From NCBI GenBank assembly GCA_021151805.1, contig JAGKWN010000093.1, positions 1 to 17,335 of the forward strand: DNA of 17,335 nt, in the 5' to 3' direction. A model generated the notes under the pieces. That model was not told the origin of the DNA, did no database searches, and saw only the letters and a list, made by a program, of their open reading frames with translations. The DNA comes from Cytophagaceae bacterium. Lineage in GTDB: Bacteria; Bacteroidota; Bacteroidia; Cytophagales; Cytophagaceae. Below are positions 7,015-13,784 of this stretch, one piece after another. The position numbers were made by a program, and so were the translations under genes. How positions within the stretch are numbered: position 1 is the stretch's first letter; each line of letters opens with the position of its first letter.

Positions 7015-8259
7015 TTGGATCTGTTTGAGAAATTACAGCACGACAGAGGGCCCTTAGGGAAGCACTCGAATATCGCTCATGGCTATTTTGCATTTCCTAA
7101 ATTGGAAGGAGATATAGCTCCTCACATGAAATTTAGAGGAAAGGATGTATTGAACTGGAGCTTGAATAACTACATAGGATTAGCAAATCACCCGGAAGTT
7201 CGTCAAGCGGATGCTGATGGATCTAAGCAATATGGTTTGGCATATCCAATGGGTGCGCGTATGATGTCGGGTAATTCGAATCTTATCGAAGAATTCGAAT
7301 CTCAATTAGCAAACTTCATGGGTAAAGAAGATGCCATGGTATTGAATTTTGGTTACCAGGGTATTATGTCAATTATTGACGCTTTACTTGATCGTCATGA
7401 TATCGTTATTTACGATTCAGAATCTCATGCATGTATCATTGATGGTATGCGTATGCATATCGGTAAGCGTTTGGTGTTCCCGCACAACGATATAGAAAAT
7501 TTAAAAAGCCAGCTTGAGCGTGCCAATAAAATGATTGACCCTACTAAAGGTTCAATTTTGGTAATTACTGAAGGTGTTTTCGGTATGGCGGGTGATATGG
7601 GCAGATTGAAAGAGATTGTTGAATTGAAAAAACAATATTCTTTCCGTTTGTTAATTGATGATGCACATGGTTTCGGTACTATGGGTAAAACAGGTGCTGG
7701 TGCAGCTGAAGAGCAAGGCGTTCAGGATGAAGTAGATATTTACTTCTCTACATTTGCAAAATCAATGGCTAGCGTTGGTGCATTTGTAGCAAGTAAAGAA
7801 AATATCATTGAGTATTTACGTTACAACACACGTTCTCAGATTTTTGCAAAAACATTACCAATGGCATTGGTTGTTGGTAACATGAAACGTCTGGAGTTAC
7901 TACGTACACAGCCTCAGTTAAGAGAAAACCTTTGGAATGTAGTTCGTGCATTACAAAAAGGATTAAAAGATAAAGGATTCAACATTGGTAAAACAGAATC
8001 TCCGGTAACACCTGTATATTTAAGTGGTACTGAATCTGAGGCTGCTCAGATGATTATCGACTTGAGAGAGAATTACGGTATTTTCTGTTCAATTGTTATT
8101 TATCCTGTTGTTCCTAAGGGAGTTATGATGTTGAGATTAATTCCAACAGCAGAACATACCTTGGCGGATGTTGAAAGAACGATCAACGCCTTTGCTGAAA
8201 TTGCTGAAAAATTGAAGCAAGGTGTATATAGCAAAAGTTTAACTAATATATCTATTTAA
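7015..8259 (+). CDS. Alpha-oxoamine synthase family enzyme (serine palmitoyltransferase / cysteate acyltransferase / AONS-like)
   Basis: This PLP enzyme joins an amino acid to an acyl thioester with loss of CO2. At 414 residues it is of normal family length. Visible: the LNWSLNNYIGLANHPEV substrate region (46-62), the PLP-stacking His H138 in SHACIIDG, LLIDDAHGFGTMG (212-224) with the cofactor Asp, and the Schiff-base lysine K249 in FSTFAKSMASVGAF. No ATG is in frame near the start; TTG at 7015 gives a family-like N-terminus. Family members are 8-amino-7-oxononanoate synthase, Gly acetyltransferase (kbl), serine palmitoyltransferase and, in gliding Bacteroidota, the cysteate-fatty acyl transferase that makes capnine sulfonolipids. 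No bio genes and no threonine dehydrogenase gene are adjacent, so a lipid role (sphingoid base or capnine) is the better inference. Codon use rich in GGT/GTT/CGT suggests high expression. The Hc1-like gene follows 102 bp downstream. Confidence 0.85.
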   Translation: MDLFEKLQHDRGPLGKHSNIAHGYFAFPKLEGDIAPHMKFRGKDVLNWSLNNYIGLANHPEVRQADADGSKQYGLAYPMGARMMSGNSNLIEEFESQLANFMGKEDAMVLNFGYQGIMSIIDALLDRHDIVIYDSESHACIIDGMRMHIGKRLVFPHNDIENLKSQLERANKMIDPTKGSILVITEGVFGMAGDMGRLKEIVELKKQYSFRLLIDDAHGFGTMGKTGAGAAEEQGVQDEVDIYFSTFAKSMASVGAFVASKENIIEYLRYNTRSQIFAKTLPMALVVGNMKRLELLRTQPQLRENLWNVVRALQKGLKDKGFNIGKTESPVTPVYLSGTESEAAQMIIDLRENYGIFCSIVIYPVVPKGVMMLRLIPTAEHTLADVERTINAFAEIAEKLKQGVYSKSLTNISI

Positions 8260-8361
8260 TAAAAAAAGCGAAATTTATTAAAGAATACTATTGGTCATTC
8301 GGAGATAAATTCGTATTTTCAATTATTAAACGATAACTAAAACTAAAAATTTTTGGATAAA

Positions 8362-8541
8362 ATGAACAGATTCGAACAACTTAAAGATCTTATTGCTTCT
8401 TTAGAAGCTGACTTTGTTAAATTCTATGACAAACAAAATAGTGCTGCAGGTACTAGAGTAAGAAAAGGAATGCAAGATTTGAAAAACATTGCACAAGAAA
8501 TCAGAAAAGAAGTTCAGGATGCTAAAAATTCAGCTGAATAG
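8362..8541 (+). CDS. Hc1-like (histone H1-like) small protein
   Basis: A 59-residue protein starting at ATG 8362; an in-frame TTG at 8353 would add only three residues. Sequence seen: MNRFEQLKDLIASLEADF, then a helical KFYDKQNSAAGTRVRKG segment and a Lys/Gln-rich tail ending in KNSAE. I recognise the pattern as the Bacteroidota branch of the Hc1 family, usually annotated histone H1. It is mostly alpha-helical, with a charged amphipathic second half. Unlike chlamydial Hc1, the long Lys/Ala-rich DNA-compacting tail is absent, so nucleoid binding is a family-based inference, not something the sequence proves. It follows the oxoamine synthase gene and is closed by a strong terminator, so it may be expressed from that transcript, from its own promoter in the 102-bp gap, or both. 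Confidence 0.8.
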   Translation: MNRFEQLKDLIASLEADFVKFYDKQNSAAGTRVRKGMQDLKNIAQEIRKEVQDAKNSAE

Positions 8542-8562
8542 TTTCAGTTTTGCTAAAAACAT

Positions 8563-8596
8563 AAAAAGCTCCTTAAGTAATTAAGGAGCTTTTTTT
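8563..8596. terminator. Strong bidirectional intrinsic terminator
   Basis: A perfect 14-bp inverted repeat: AAAAAGCTCCTTAA (8563-8576), loop GTAA, then TTAAGGAGCTTTTT (8581-8594) running on into T. The A-run on one flank and the T-run on the other make it symmetric. It can end the Hc1-like transcript on the plus strand and the dapA transcript on the minus strand. Confidence 0.92.
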
Positions 8597-8623
8597 ATGC
8601 CTATAAGGGTAAAAAAATAGCGG

Positions 8624-9511
8624 TTATTTAACCGCTACTCTTATTTTTGAATGTGCTTGTATAATACGCTGCTGTAAGCTGTCAGAAGCTTTTACCAAAG
8701 GTAAACGTACTTCATCTGAGCAAATGCCCATATGTGCCAAAAGGCTTTTTACTCCCACAGGATTACCTTCTTCGTACATTAAAGGATTCATTTCTGTAAA
8801 ACCAAATAAAATTTCTGATGCCTGCTGAAAACGGGATTGGATAGCCGCTTTAATCATTTCAGAGAACAAGCCCGGGTAGGAGTTTGATAAAACAGAAATG
8901 GCTCCTACAGCACCCAGGGATATACTTGGTACTGCTAATAAATCATCACCTGAGATAACTAAGAAATCGTCAGGAGTATTTTTGATGATTTCCATTGCCT
9001 GAACCAAGTCGCCGCTCGCTTCTTTTACACCGAAAATGTTTTTTACTTCACTTAAACGGATGGATGTTTTTGCAGACATGTTAATACCTGTTCTTCCAGG
9101 AACATTGTATGCAAGAAGAGGAACAGGAGATTTTTCAGCCAGTGCCTTGTAGTGCTGAAATACGCCTTCCTGAGAAGGTTTATTGTAATATGGACATACG
9201 GATAATAAAGCATCAATTCCCTTAAAATTAGTGCTCTCTATGCGTTGAATAACTTCTGCAGTGAAATTACCTCCAATGCCATACATGAATGGCTTGCGAC
9301 CATTATTTACATCTAAAGCTATTTGAAGTAATTTGGATTTTTCTTCTTTCGTTGTTGTTGCAGATTCGGCAGTAGTACCATTTACTACCAGATAATCCAC
9401 CCCAGAAGAAATATTGAATTCAATTAGATTTTTGTACGCATCATAATCAACCGAATGATCTTTTTTAAACGGAGTAATTAGAGCTGTACCTGTACCGTAG
9501 AACGTTTGCAC
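8624..9511 (-). CDS. dapA: 4-hydroxy-tetrahydrodipicolinate synthase
   Basis: It condenses pyruvate with L-aspartate 4-semialdehyde in the first committed step toward diaminopimelate and lysine, in the cytosol. The 295 residues are the standard TIM-barrel length. Visible: GTGTALITPF (6-15), GTTAES (45-50) with the pyruvate-binding Thr pair, PYYNKPSQEG with Y109, YNVPGRTG (135-142) with catalytic Y135 and substrate-carboxylate R140, and the Schiff-base lysine K163 in GVKEASGD. The start is GTG at 9511: an in-frame stop lies 12 bp upstream and no ATG is near, so this start is well fixed. It lies 91 bp downstream of ligA on the same strand. That gap contains a weak AT hairpin, so it could be read with ligA or have its own promoter. 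It ends before the shared terminator at 8563-8596. Confidence 0.96.
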   Translation of the reverse strand: MQTFYGTGTALITPFKKDHSVDYDAYKNLIEFNISSGVDYLVVNGTTAESATTTKEEKSKLLQIALDVNNGRKPFMYGIGGNFTAEVIQRIESTNFKGIDALLSVCPYYNKPSQEGVFQHYKALAEKSPVPLLAYNVPGRTGINMSAKTSIRLSEVKNIFGVKEASGDLVQAMEIIKNTPDDFLVISGDDLLAVPSISLGAVGAISVLSNSYPGLFSEMIKAAIQSRFQQASEILFGFTEMNPLMYEEGNPVGVKSLLAHMGICSDEVRLPLVKASDSLQQRIIQAHSKIRVAVK

Positions 9512-9563
9512 GATTGTAATTTTTTATTAGAATGCAAAATTGGCAAATTATCTGAACATTAAG

Positions 9564-9584
9564 AAAATACAGGCGGAGTATTTT
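9564..9584 (-). terminator. Weak hairpin between ligA and dapA
   Basis: AAAATAC (9564-9570), a 7-nt loop and GTATTTT (9578-9584) form a 7-bp AT-rich stem just beyond the ligA stop, with a short T-rich flank on each strand. It could be an attenuating or partial terminator for ligA, but the stem is weak and the call is uncertain. Confidence 0.3.
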
Positions 9585-9602
9585 TCTGTATGTGTAAAAC
9601 AA

Positions 9603-11615
9603 TCATCCATTCAGCAATTTTTCAAATTCAGCTTCACTGATGATTTTTATACCTAATTTCTGCGCCTTTTCAAGTTTTGCAGGCCCCATATTTTCGCCAG
9701 CTACCAGATAGTCCAGTTTACCGGTAATACCTGAGTTGATCTTACCACCATTTTTGATGATGATTTCTTTCAGCTCATCGCGATCATATTTTTCGAAGAC
9801 GCCTGATATGACAAAGCTTTTACCAAGGAATAAATCTGAATCGATTGTAATAATTTCATTTTCACTTAATTCGAGTTTTACACCGGCTGCTGCAAGCTTA
9901 TCAATCAATTCTGTATGTTTTGGGTTGCTAAACCAGGTTACAACACTTTCTGCGATTTTAATACCAATTTCAGGTGCTTCCAGTAACGCTTGTTGGGAAG
10001 CCGTTTTCAGATTATTGATATTTTTGAAATGCATGGCCAGCTTTTCGGCAACGGTTGCACCCACATATCGGATACCTATTGCAAACAGTACATTTTTGAA
10101 TGGCGTCTTTTTAGATTCTTCAATACCTGCCAATACATTATTAACAGATTTTTCTCCAAAACGATCCAGCTGAATAAGCTGGTCATAGGTGAGTGTATAC
10201 AGATCAGCAACATTACTGATCAATTTTTTCTGGTAAAGCAATTCAATTGTTTCTGTTCCGATGCCATCGATATTCATCGCCTTGCGCTGGATGAAATGCT
10301 CGATCTTACCGGTTATCTGCGGAGCGCAGCCAATGTCATTCGGACAATACCACGCCGCTTCGCCTTCAATACGTATCAACGGTGTACTACAAACAGGGCA
10401 GGCGTGAATAAATTCAATACGTTTGCTGCCGGCTTTACGTTTGCTGAGATCTACACGGGTGATTTTAGGAATGATCTCACCGCCTTTTTCTACAAAAACC
10501 GTATCGCCTTCATGGAGATCAAGCCGTTCTATTTCATTTGCGTTGTGCAGTGTAGCTCTCTTTACGGTTGTGCCTGCTAAGTGTACCGGGGCTAGATTGG
10601 CAACTGGCGTAACAGCACCTGTACGGCCAACCTGGTATTCAACCGAAAGGATTGGAGTAAAGGCCTCTTCCGCTTTAAACTTATAAGCAATTGCCCACCG
10701 CGGACTTTTCGCAGTCATACCCAATTCACTTTGCAGCAAAAGGTTGTTAACTTTTATCACTACACCGTCTGTTGCCAACGGCAGTTTAAAACGGGCTTCT
10801 CCCCAATGGTTGATGTAGCTCCATATTTCTTCAACACTTTTACATATTTTATATGAATCCGAAACCTGAAAGCCCCAGTTCTTTAGTTGTTGCAAAGCTG
10901 CTGAATGTGTTTCAGGTGTTTCTCCATCTTTTAAGAACGAATAGATAAAACAATCCAAGCCTCTTTTGGCAACGATGGACGAATCCTGCATTTTCACCGT
11001 ACCGCTGGCTGCGTTTCGTGGATTGGCCAGCAAGGCTTCGCCAACATCTTCACGCTCCTTATTGATGCGTTCGAACATTTCATAAGGAAGATATACTTCA
11101 CCACGCACTTCAAATTCCTCCGGTACATCTTTGCCTTGAATTTTAAGCGGAATGCTTTTTATCGTTTTGATATTGTTTGTTACATCGTCTCCTCTTACGC
11201 CATCGCCGCGGGTTACAGCTTGTGCAAGTATTCCATTTTTATACGTGATGCTTATGGCAACGCCATCGAATTTCATTTCACATACATAATCCGTACGTTG
11301 TCCGATTGATTTTACTACTCGTTCATCGAATTCTGCAATCTCAGATTCAGAGTATGTATTAGAAAGCGATAACATAGGATATTTGTGTGTGACGGAGGCG
11401 AACTCTTTGGTAACAGTTCCACCAACCCGCTGCGTGGCCGAATCTGGCTGAATAAGATCGGGGTATGCTTTTTCCAGTGCAATCAACTCATTCAATAGGG
11501 TATCAAATTCAAGATCTGAAATTTCACTGGTATCTTTCTGGTAATATAAATGATTGTGGTAATGAAGTATGCGGTTTAATTCTTCAATACGTATATGAGC
11601 TTCTGCTTTGTTCAT
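9603..11615 (-). CDS. ligA: NAD(+)-dependent DNA ligase LigA
   Basis: It seals nicks in duplex DNA in replication and repair using NAD+. The 670 residues are full length. Domains in order: the Ia NAD-binding region with HYHNHLYYQKD (18-28), DSATQRVGG (58-66), the adenylation domain with the AMP-accepting lysine K115 in CEMKFDG, an EVRGEVYLP motif, the OB fold, a four-Cys zinc finger (CPVC, then C and C with the spacing x2-x14-x5 of the E. coli enzyme), helix-hairpin-helix repeats (MNIDGIG, LDRFGEKS, IRYVGATVAE) and a C-terminal BRCT domain (about 592-668, ending FEKLL). No key residue is missing. The start is ATG at 11615, divergent from the glycosyltransferase gene across 109 bp. dapA follows on the same strand. 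Confidence 0.98.
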   Translation of the reverse strand: MNKAEAHIRIEELNRILHYHNHLYYQKDTSEISDLEFDTLLNELIALEKAYPDLIQPDSATQRVGGTVTKEFASVTHKYPMLSLSNTYSESEIAEFDERVVKSIGQRTDYVCEMKFDGVAISITYKNGILAQAVTRGDGVRGDDVTNNIKTIKSIPLKIQGKDVPEEFEVRGEVYLPYEMFERINKEREDVGEALLANPRNAASGTVKMQDSSIVAKRGLDCFIYSFLKDGETPETHSAALQQLKNWGFQVSDSYKICKSVEEIWSYINHWGEARFKLPLATDGVVIKVNNLLLQSELGMTAKSPRWAIAYKFKAEEAFTPILSVEYQVGRTGAVTPVANLAPVHLAGTTVKRATLHNANEIERLDLHEGDTVFVEKGGEIIPKITRVDLSKRKAGSKRIEFIHACPVCSTPLIRIEGEAAWYCPNDIGCAPQITGKIEHFIQRKAMNIDGIGTETIELLYQKKLISNVADLYTLTYDQLIQLDRFGEKSVNNVLAGIEESKKTPFKNVLFAIGIRYVGATVAEKLAMHFKNINNLKTASQQALLEAPEIGIKIAESVVTWFSNPKHTELIDKLAAAGVKLELSENEIITIDSDLFLGKSFVISGVFEKYDRDELKEIIIKNGGKINSGITGKLDYLVAGENMGPAKLEKAQKLGIKIISEAEFEKLLNG

Positions 11616-11672
11616 GGATAGGAATTTTGATCAATTTACTTATTTTAACTTAAATCAAATAACCGAATTGTG

Positions 11673-11688
11673 TAGATTTGTAAATCTA
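11673..11688. promoter_or_regulatory. Candidate -7 element inside a palindrome, upstream of the glycosyltransferase gene
   Basis: TAGATTTG (11673-11680) matches the Bacteroidota -7 consensus. It is also the left arm of TAGATTTGTAAATCTA, a palindrome with 7-bp arms and a 2-bp centre. Initiation near 11687 would leave a leader of about 38 nt before the ATG at 11725. A protein bound here would block the promoter, so an operator is possible. No clear -33 TTG was found. Confidence 0.4.
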
Positions 11689-11724
11689 TTCAATCGTATT
11701 ATTGATAAAACTACATTGATTTAA

Positions 11725-12426
11725 ATGTTTAAAATAAAAAAAATAAAAATCATCGTATTCACATGTGTACTGTATTTTTTTGTATATGGAATTCAGCTGG
11801 TAATTGTTCATAAATTTGTAAACCCCATTGTAACGCCTTTGATGATCTGTAGAGTGATTGAAGGTGCTGTAGAGGGAGACTTTAAGGTTGGGATTCATAA
11901 AGAATGGAAGGACCTGGATGAGATTTCTCCCAATATGATCCGTGCAGTTTTTATTGCAGAAGATCAGAATTTTACTGAACATAACGGATTCAACTGGGAC
12001 AATATTAAGCGTGCTATTGAATACAATAAAAAGCATAAGGGTAAAAAAATCCGTGGTGGTTCAACGATCAGTCAGCAGACTGCTAAAAATGTTTTTTTAC
12101 CACCTTCCAGAACGTGGATCAGAAAAGGTATTGAAGCTTATTTTACCGTTCTGATTGAATTGTTTTGGTCGAAACAACGAATACTGGAAGTGTATTTGAA
12201 TATCATTGAAACCGGAAAAGGAACCTATGGTGTCGAAGCTGCTGCTCATAAATATTATCACACGTCGGCGGCCAGATTAACAAACAAGCAGGCGATATCA
12301 ATTGCAGCTATTTTACCATTACCCTTAAAGTGGTCACCGGTAAAACCTAACAAACGTGTGGCAGATAAGATTGCTAAAATTTCTGCTCAGGCGCCTGTTT
12401 ATGTAATGCCAGAGGAATTTAAATAG
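11725..12426 (+). CDS. mtgA: Monofunctional peptidoglycan glycosyltransferase (GT51)
   Basis: It polymerises lipid II into glycan strands on the outer face of the inner membrane; it has no transpeptidase domain. The 233 residues are the usual MtgA length. Visible: an N-terminal anchor helix (about 7-28), the catalytic Glu E79 in AEDQNFTEHNGF, IRGGSTISQQTAKNVFL (109-125), the second conserved Glu in KGIEAYFTVLIE, EVYLNIIETGKGTYGVEAA (155-173) and the AILPLPLKWSP lipid-binding segment. All five GT51 motifs are present. The start is ATG, with a predicted -7 element and palindrome upstream. It ends 3 bp before the convergent TrpD2-like gene, so no dedicated terminator fits between them. Confidence 0.94.
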   Translation: MFKIKKIKIIVFTCVLYFFVYGIQLVIVHKFVNPIVTPLMICRVIEGAVEGDFKVGIHKEWKDLDEISPNMIRAVFIAEDQNFTEHNGFNWDNIKRAIEYNKKHKGKKIRGGSTISQQTAKNVFLPPSRTWIRKGIEAYFTVLIELFWSKQRILEVYLNIIETGKGTYGVEAAAHKYYHTSAARLTNKQAISIAAILPLPLKWSPVKPNKRVADKIAKISAQAPVYVMPEEFK

Positions 12427-12429
12427 AAA

Positions 12430-13725
12430 TTAAATCAACCCTTTTTGAAAATGCTGGTATGCTTTTCCGTTCAGCAAATGCTCTTCAGCATAAGCCATAC
12501 TTTTTTCTTTAGTCAGAAGACCAAAGTCTGACAAGGCCATGCCTGCATAATACAGCATCTGGTAGAAGGATTCATTGCGAATACCTTGTAATGCCTCAAT
12601 GCCGGCAGCATACGTTTGTTCTGCGGTAACACTTTTAAACGGTAGCTGTGTATGTTCTTGTCGAAGAAAAGCAGTTGGCTGTATTACCTGATCTTTAATC
12701 CCATCATTGTTTACAAGTATCTGAATGGTTTCGCGATTTAACGGTGGGCAAGAAGAGCCCTCAAGTCCCTTGATGACAATTGCCGCAGCTGCTTTATTCT
12801 GATTTTTTAACTGCGCGGCAACCTCTGTGCGATAATGTGCATGGGTAAATCCAGTAAGGATAAGATTCCCTTTCGCTGCACGTACAGGCTGCATCATTTT
12901 TTCGAAGGTCGCCAGAAAAGGGCGCTTCACCATTTCTTTACGAATGGTTTTTAACTGATGCAAGCAGGAATGAAAAATGGATTGATCTATATATGCCCAG
13001 CCAATAGAAGTGTTTTGCAGATTAGCAAAAGCACTTTGATGTGTGCGGATTATGTTACCCTTGCCTTGCTCAATAATGCTGCTACTTGTAACACCAAACT
13101 TTGGTGCTACGGTGTCAATGCCATGAATCAGACAGGGAAAACCGCAGGATGCAATAAGTGCCGCAATGAAAGGAGCCAGGTTGTAATACCGGTTGAATCC
13201 ATCGTAGTTGTCACAGATATCAATCAATACCGGAAGCTCTGTTTGGAGTCTGTCGGTATGTTCCCATAAGGTATCAAAGAAAGCCTTATTCTCATCAAAG
13301 CTTTCACGTTTTAACCGTTGTGCTTCGAGAAATGCACCTTTCTGAAAGGCTGGAACAGATTCATCTGTAAGAATAAGTTGCATGGCATCACTGGCTTGAT
13401 CATAATTCAGATCCTTGCCGACAAGTGTACTGCATAAGTATTTTTCAAAAACAGTTGCAGCGTCTTCATGTTTAATCATGAAGTGCAATGCTGTTGGCAA
13501 CAGGTTGCGAAATTCATTCCGGAGTTTCTCTAACCAACGTGTTTCAGCTTCAGATGGGGGAAGCATAAGCAACGCCGTAACAAGTGTTGCTCGTGTTGTG
13601 AGGCTATAAGAGTTATCTGTAAGCAGGGCTTCTACTTCGTTCAGTTCAATATCCTGAAGACTTTTACTGCCTTCCGGACCTATCCCTTTTTTCTTCAAGA
13701 GTTCTTCTAAACGATTTAATCCCAT
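12430..13725 (-). CDS. TrpD2/YbiB-like protein of the anthranilate phosphoribosyltransferase fold
   Basis: A 431-residue protein. An alpha-helical N-terminal part (about 1-80) is followed by a TrpD-type helical domain (about 85-150) and a nucleoside phosphorylase/phosphoribosyltransferase-type domain (about 165-425). Family marks: LAPFIAALIASCGFPCLIHG (183-202), RKEMVKRPFLATFEKMMQPV (262-281), LTGFTHAHY (290-298) and VIKGLEGSSCPPL (317-329). The glycine-rich GTGGD PRPP loop of true TrpD is replaced by a C-D-N-Y-D-G-F segment (171-177), and the KHGNR motif by IHGID. It is therefore unlikely to be a tryptophan-pathway enzyme, and no trp gene is nearby. The E. coli relative YbiB is a nucleic-acid-binding member; whether that holds here is inference. 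The gene is divergent from the sensor kinase and convergent with the glycosyltransferase. Confidence 0.75.
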   Translation of the reverse strand: MGLNRLEELLKKKGIGPEGSKSLQDIELNEVEALLTDNSYSLTTRATLVTALLMLPPSEAETRWLEKLRNEFRNLLPTALHFMIKHEDAATVFEKYLCSTLVGKDLNYDQASDAMQLILTDESVPAFQKGAFLEAQRLKRESFDENKAFFDTLWEHTDRLQTELPVLIDICDNYDGFNRYYNLAPFIAALIASCGFPCLIHGIDTVAPKFGVTSSSIIEQGKGNIIRTHQSAFANLQNTSIGWAYIDQSIFHSCLHQLKTIRKEMVKRPFLATFEKMMQPVRAAKGNLILTGFTHAHYRTEVAAQLKNQNKAAAAIVIKGLEGSSCPPLNRETIQILVNNDGIKDQVIQPTAFLRQEHTQLPFKSVTAEQTYAAGIEALQGIRNESFYQMLYYAGMALSDFGLLTKEKSMAYAEEHLLNGKAYQHFQKGLI

Positions 13726-13751
13726 CTGCGCACACTTAGTTTTAATTTGAA

Positions 13752-13780
13752 GTAAAAATAAGTATTTTTACCTAAATACT
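13752..13780. promoter_or_regulatory. Two overlapping palindromes before the sensor kinase
   Basis: Palindrome 1 is GTAAAAATA, AG, TATTTTTAC (13752-13771; 9-bp perfect arms, 2-bp spacer). Palindrome 2 is AGTATTT, six bases, AAATACT (13761-13780; 7-bp perfect arms). The right half of the first and the left half of the second share bases, so they are mutually exclusive as hairpins. The pair ends 4 bp before the kinase ATG and lies 26 bp from the start of the divergent TrpD2-like gene. A double operator for one or both genes, or a leader switch, is possible. Confidence 0.5.
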
Positions 13781-13784
13781 GATT

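Noticed and set aside
8353..8361. TTG start for the Hc1-like gene
   Set aside because: ATG at 8362 matches the family N-terminus MNRFEQLKDL, so the TTG extension is not needed.
9990..10580. Open frame of 196 codons on the plus strand inside ligA
   Set aside because: It is antisense to strongly conserved ligase domains, has a Cys/Phe-rich composition unlike a real protein, and resembles no family; it is a shadow of ligA.
11686..12036. Minus-strand open frame of 116 codons across the glycosyltransferase start
   Set aside because: It overlaps the GT51 catalytic region in antisense and has low-complexity Asn/Tyr/Phe composition; no family resemblance.
12430..13725. Annotation of the gene as trpD (anthranilate phosphoribosyltransferase of tryptophan synthesis)
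   Set aside because: The GTGGD and KHGNR motifs are missing, the protein is about 90 residues longer than TrpD, and no trp genes are nearby.
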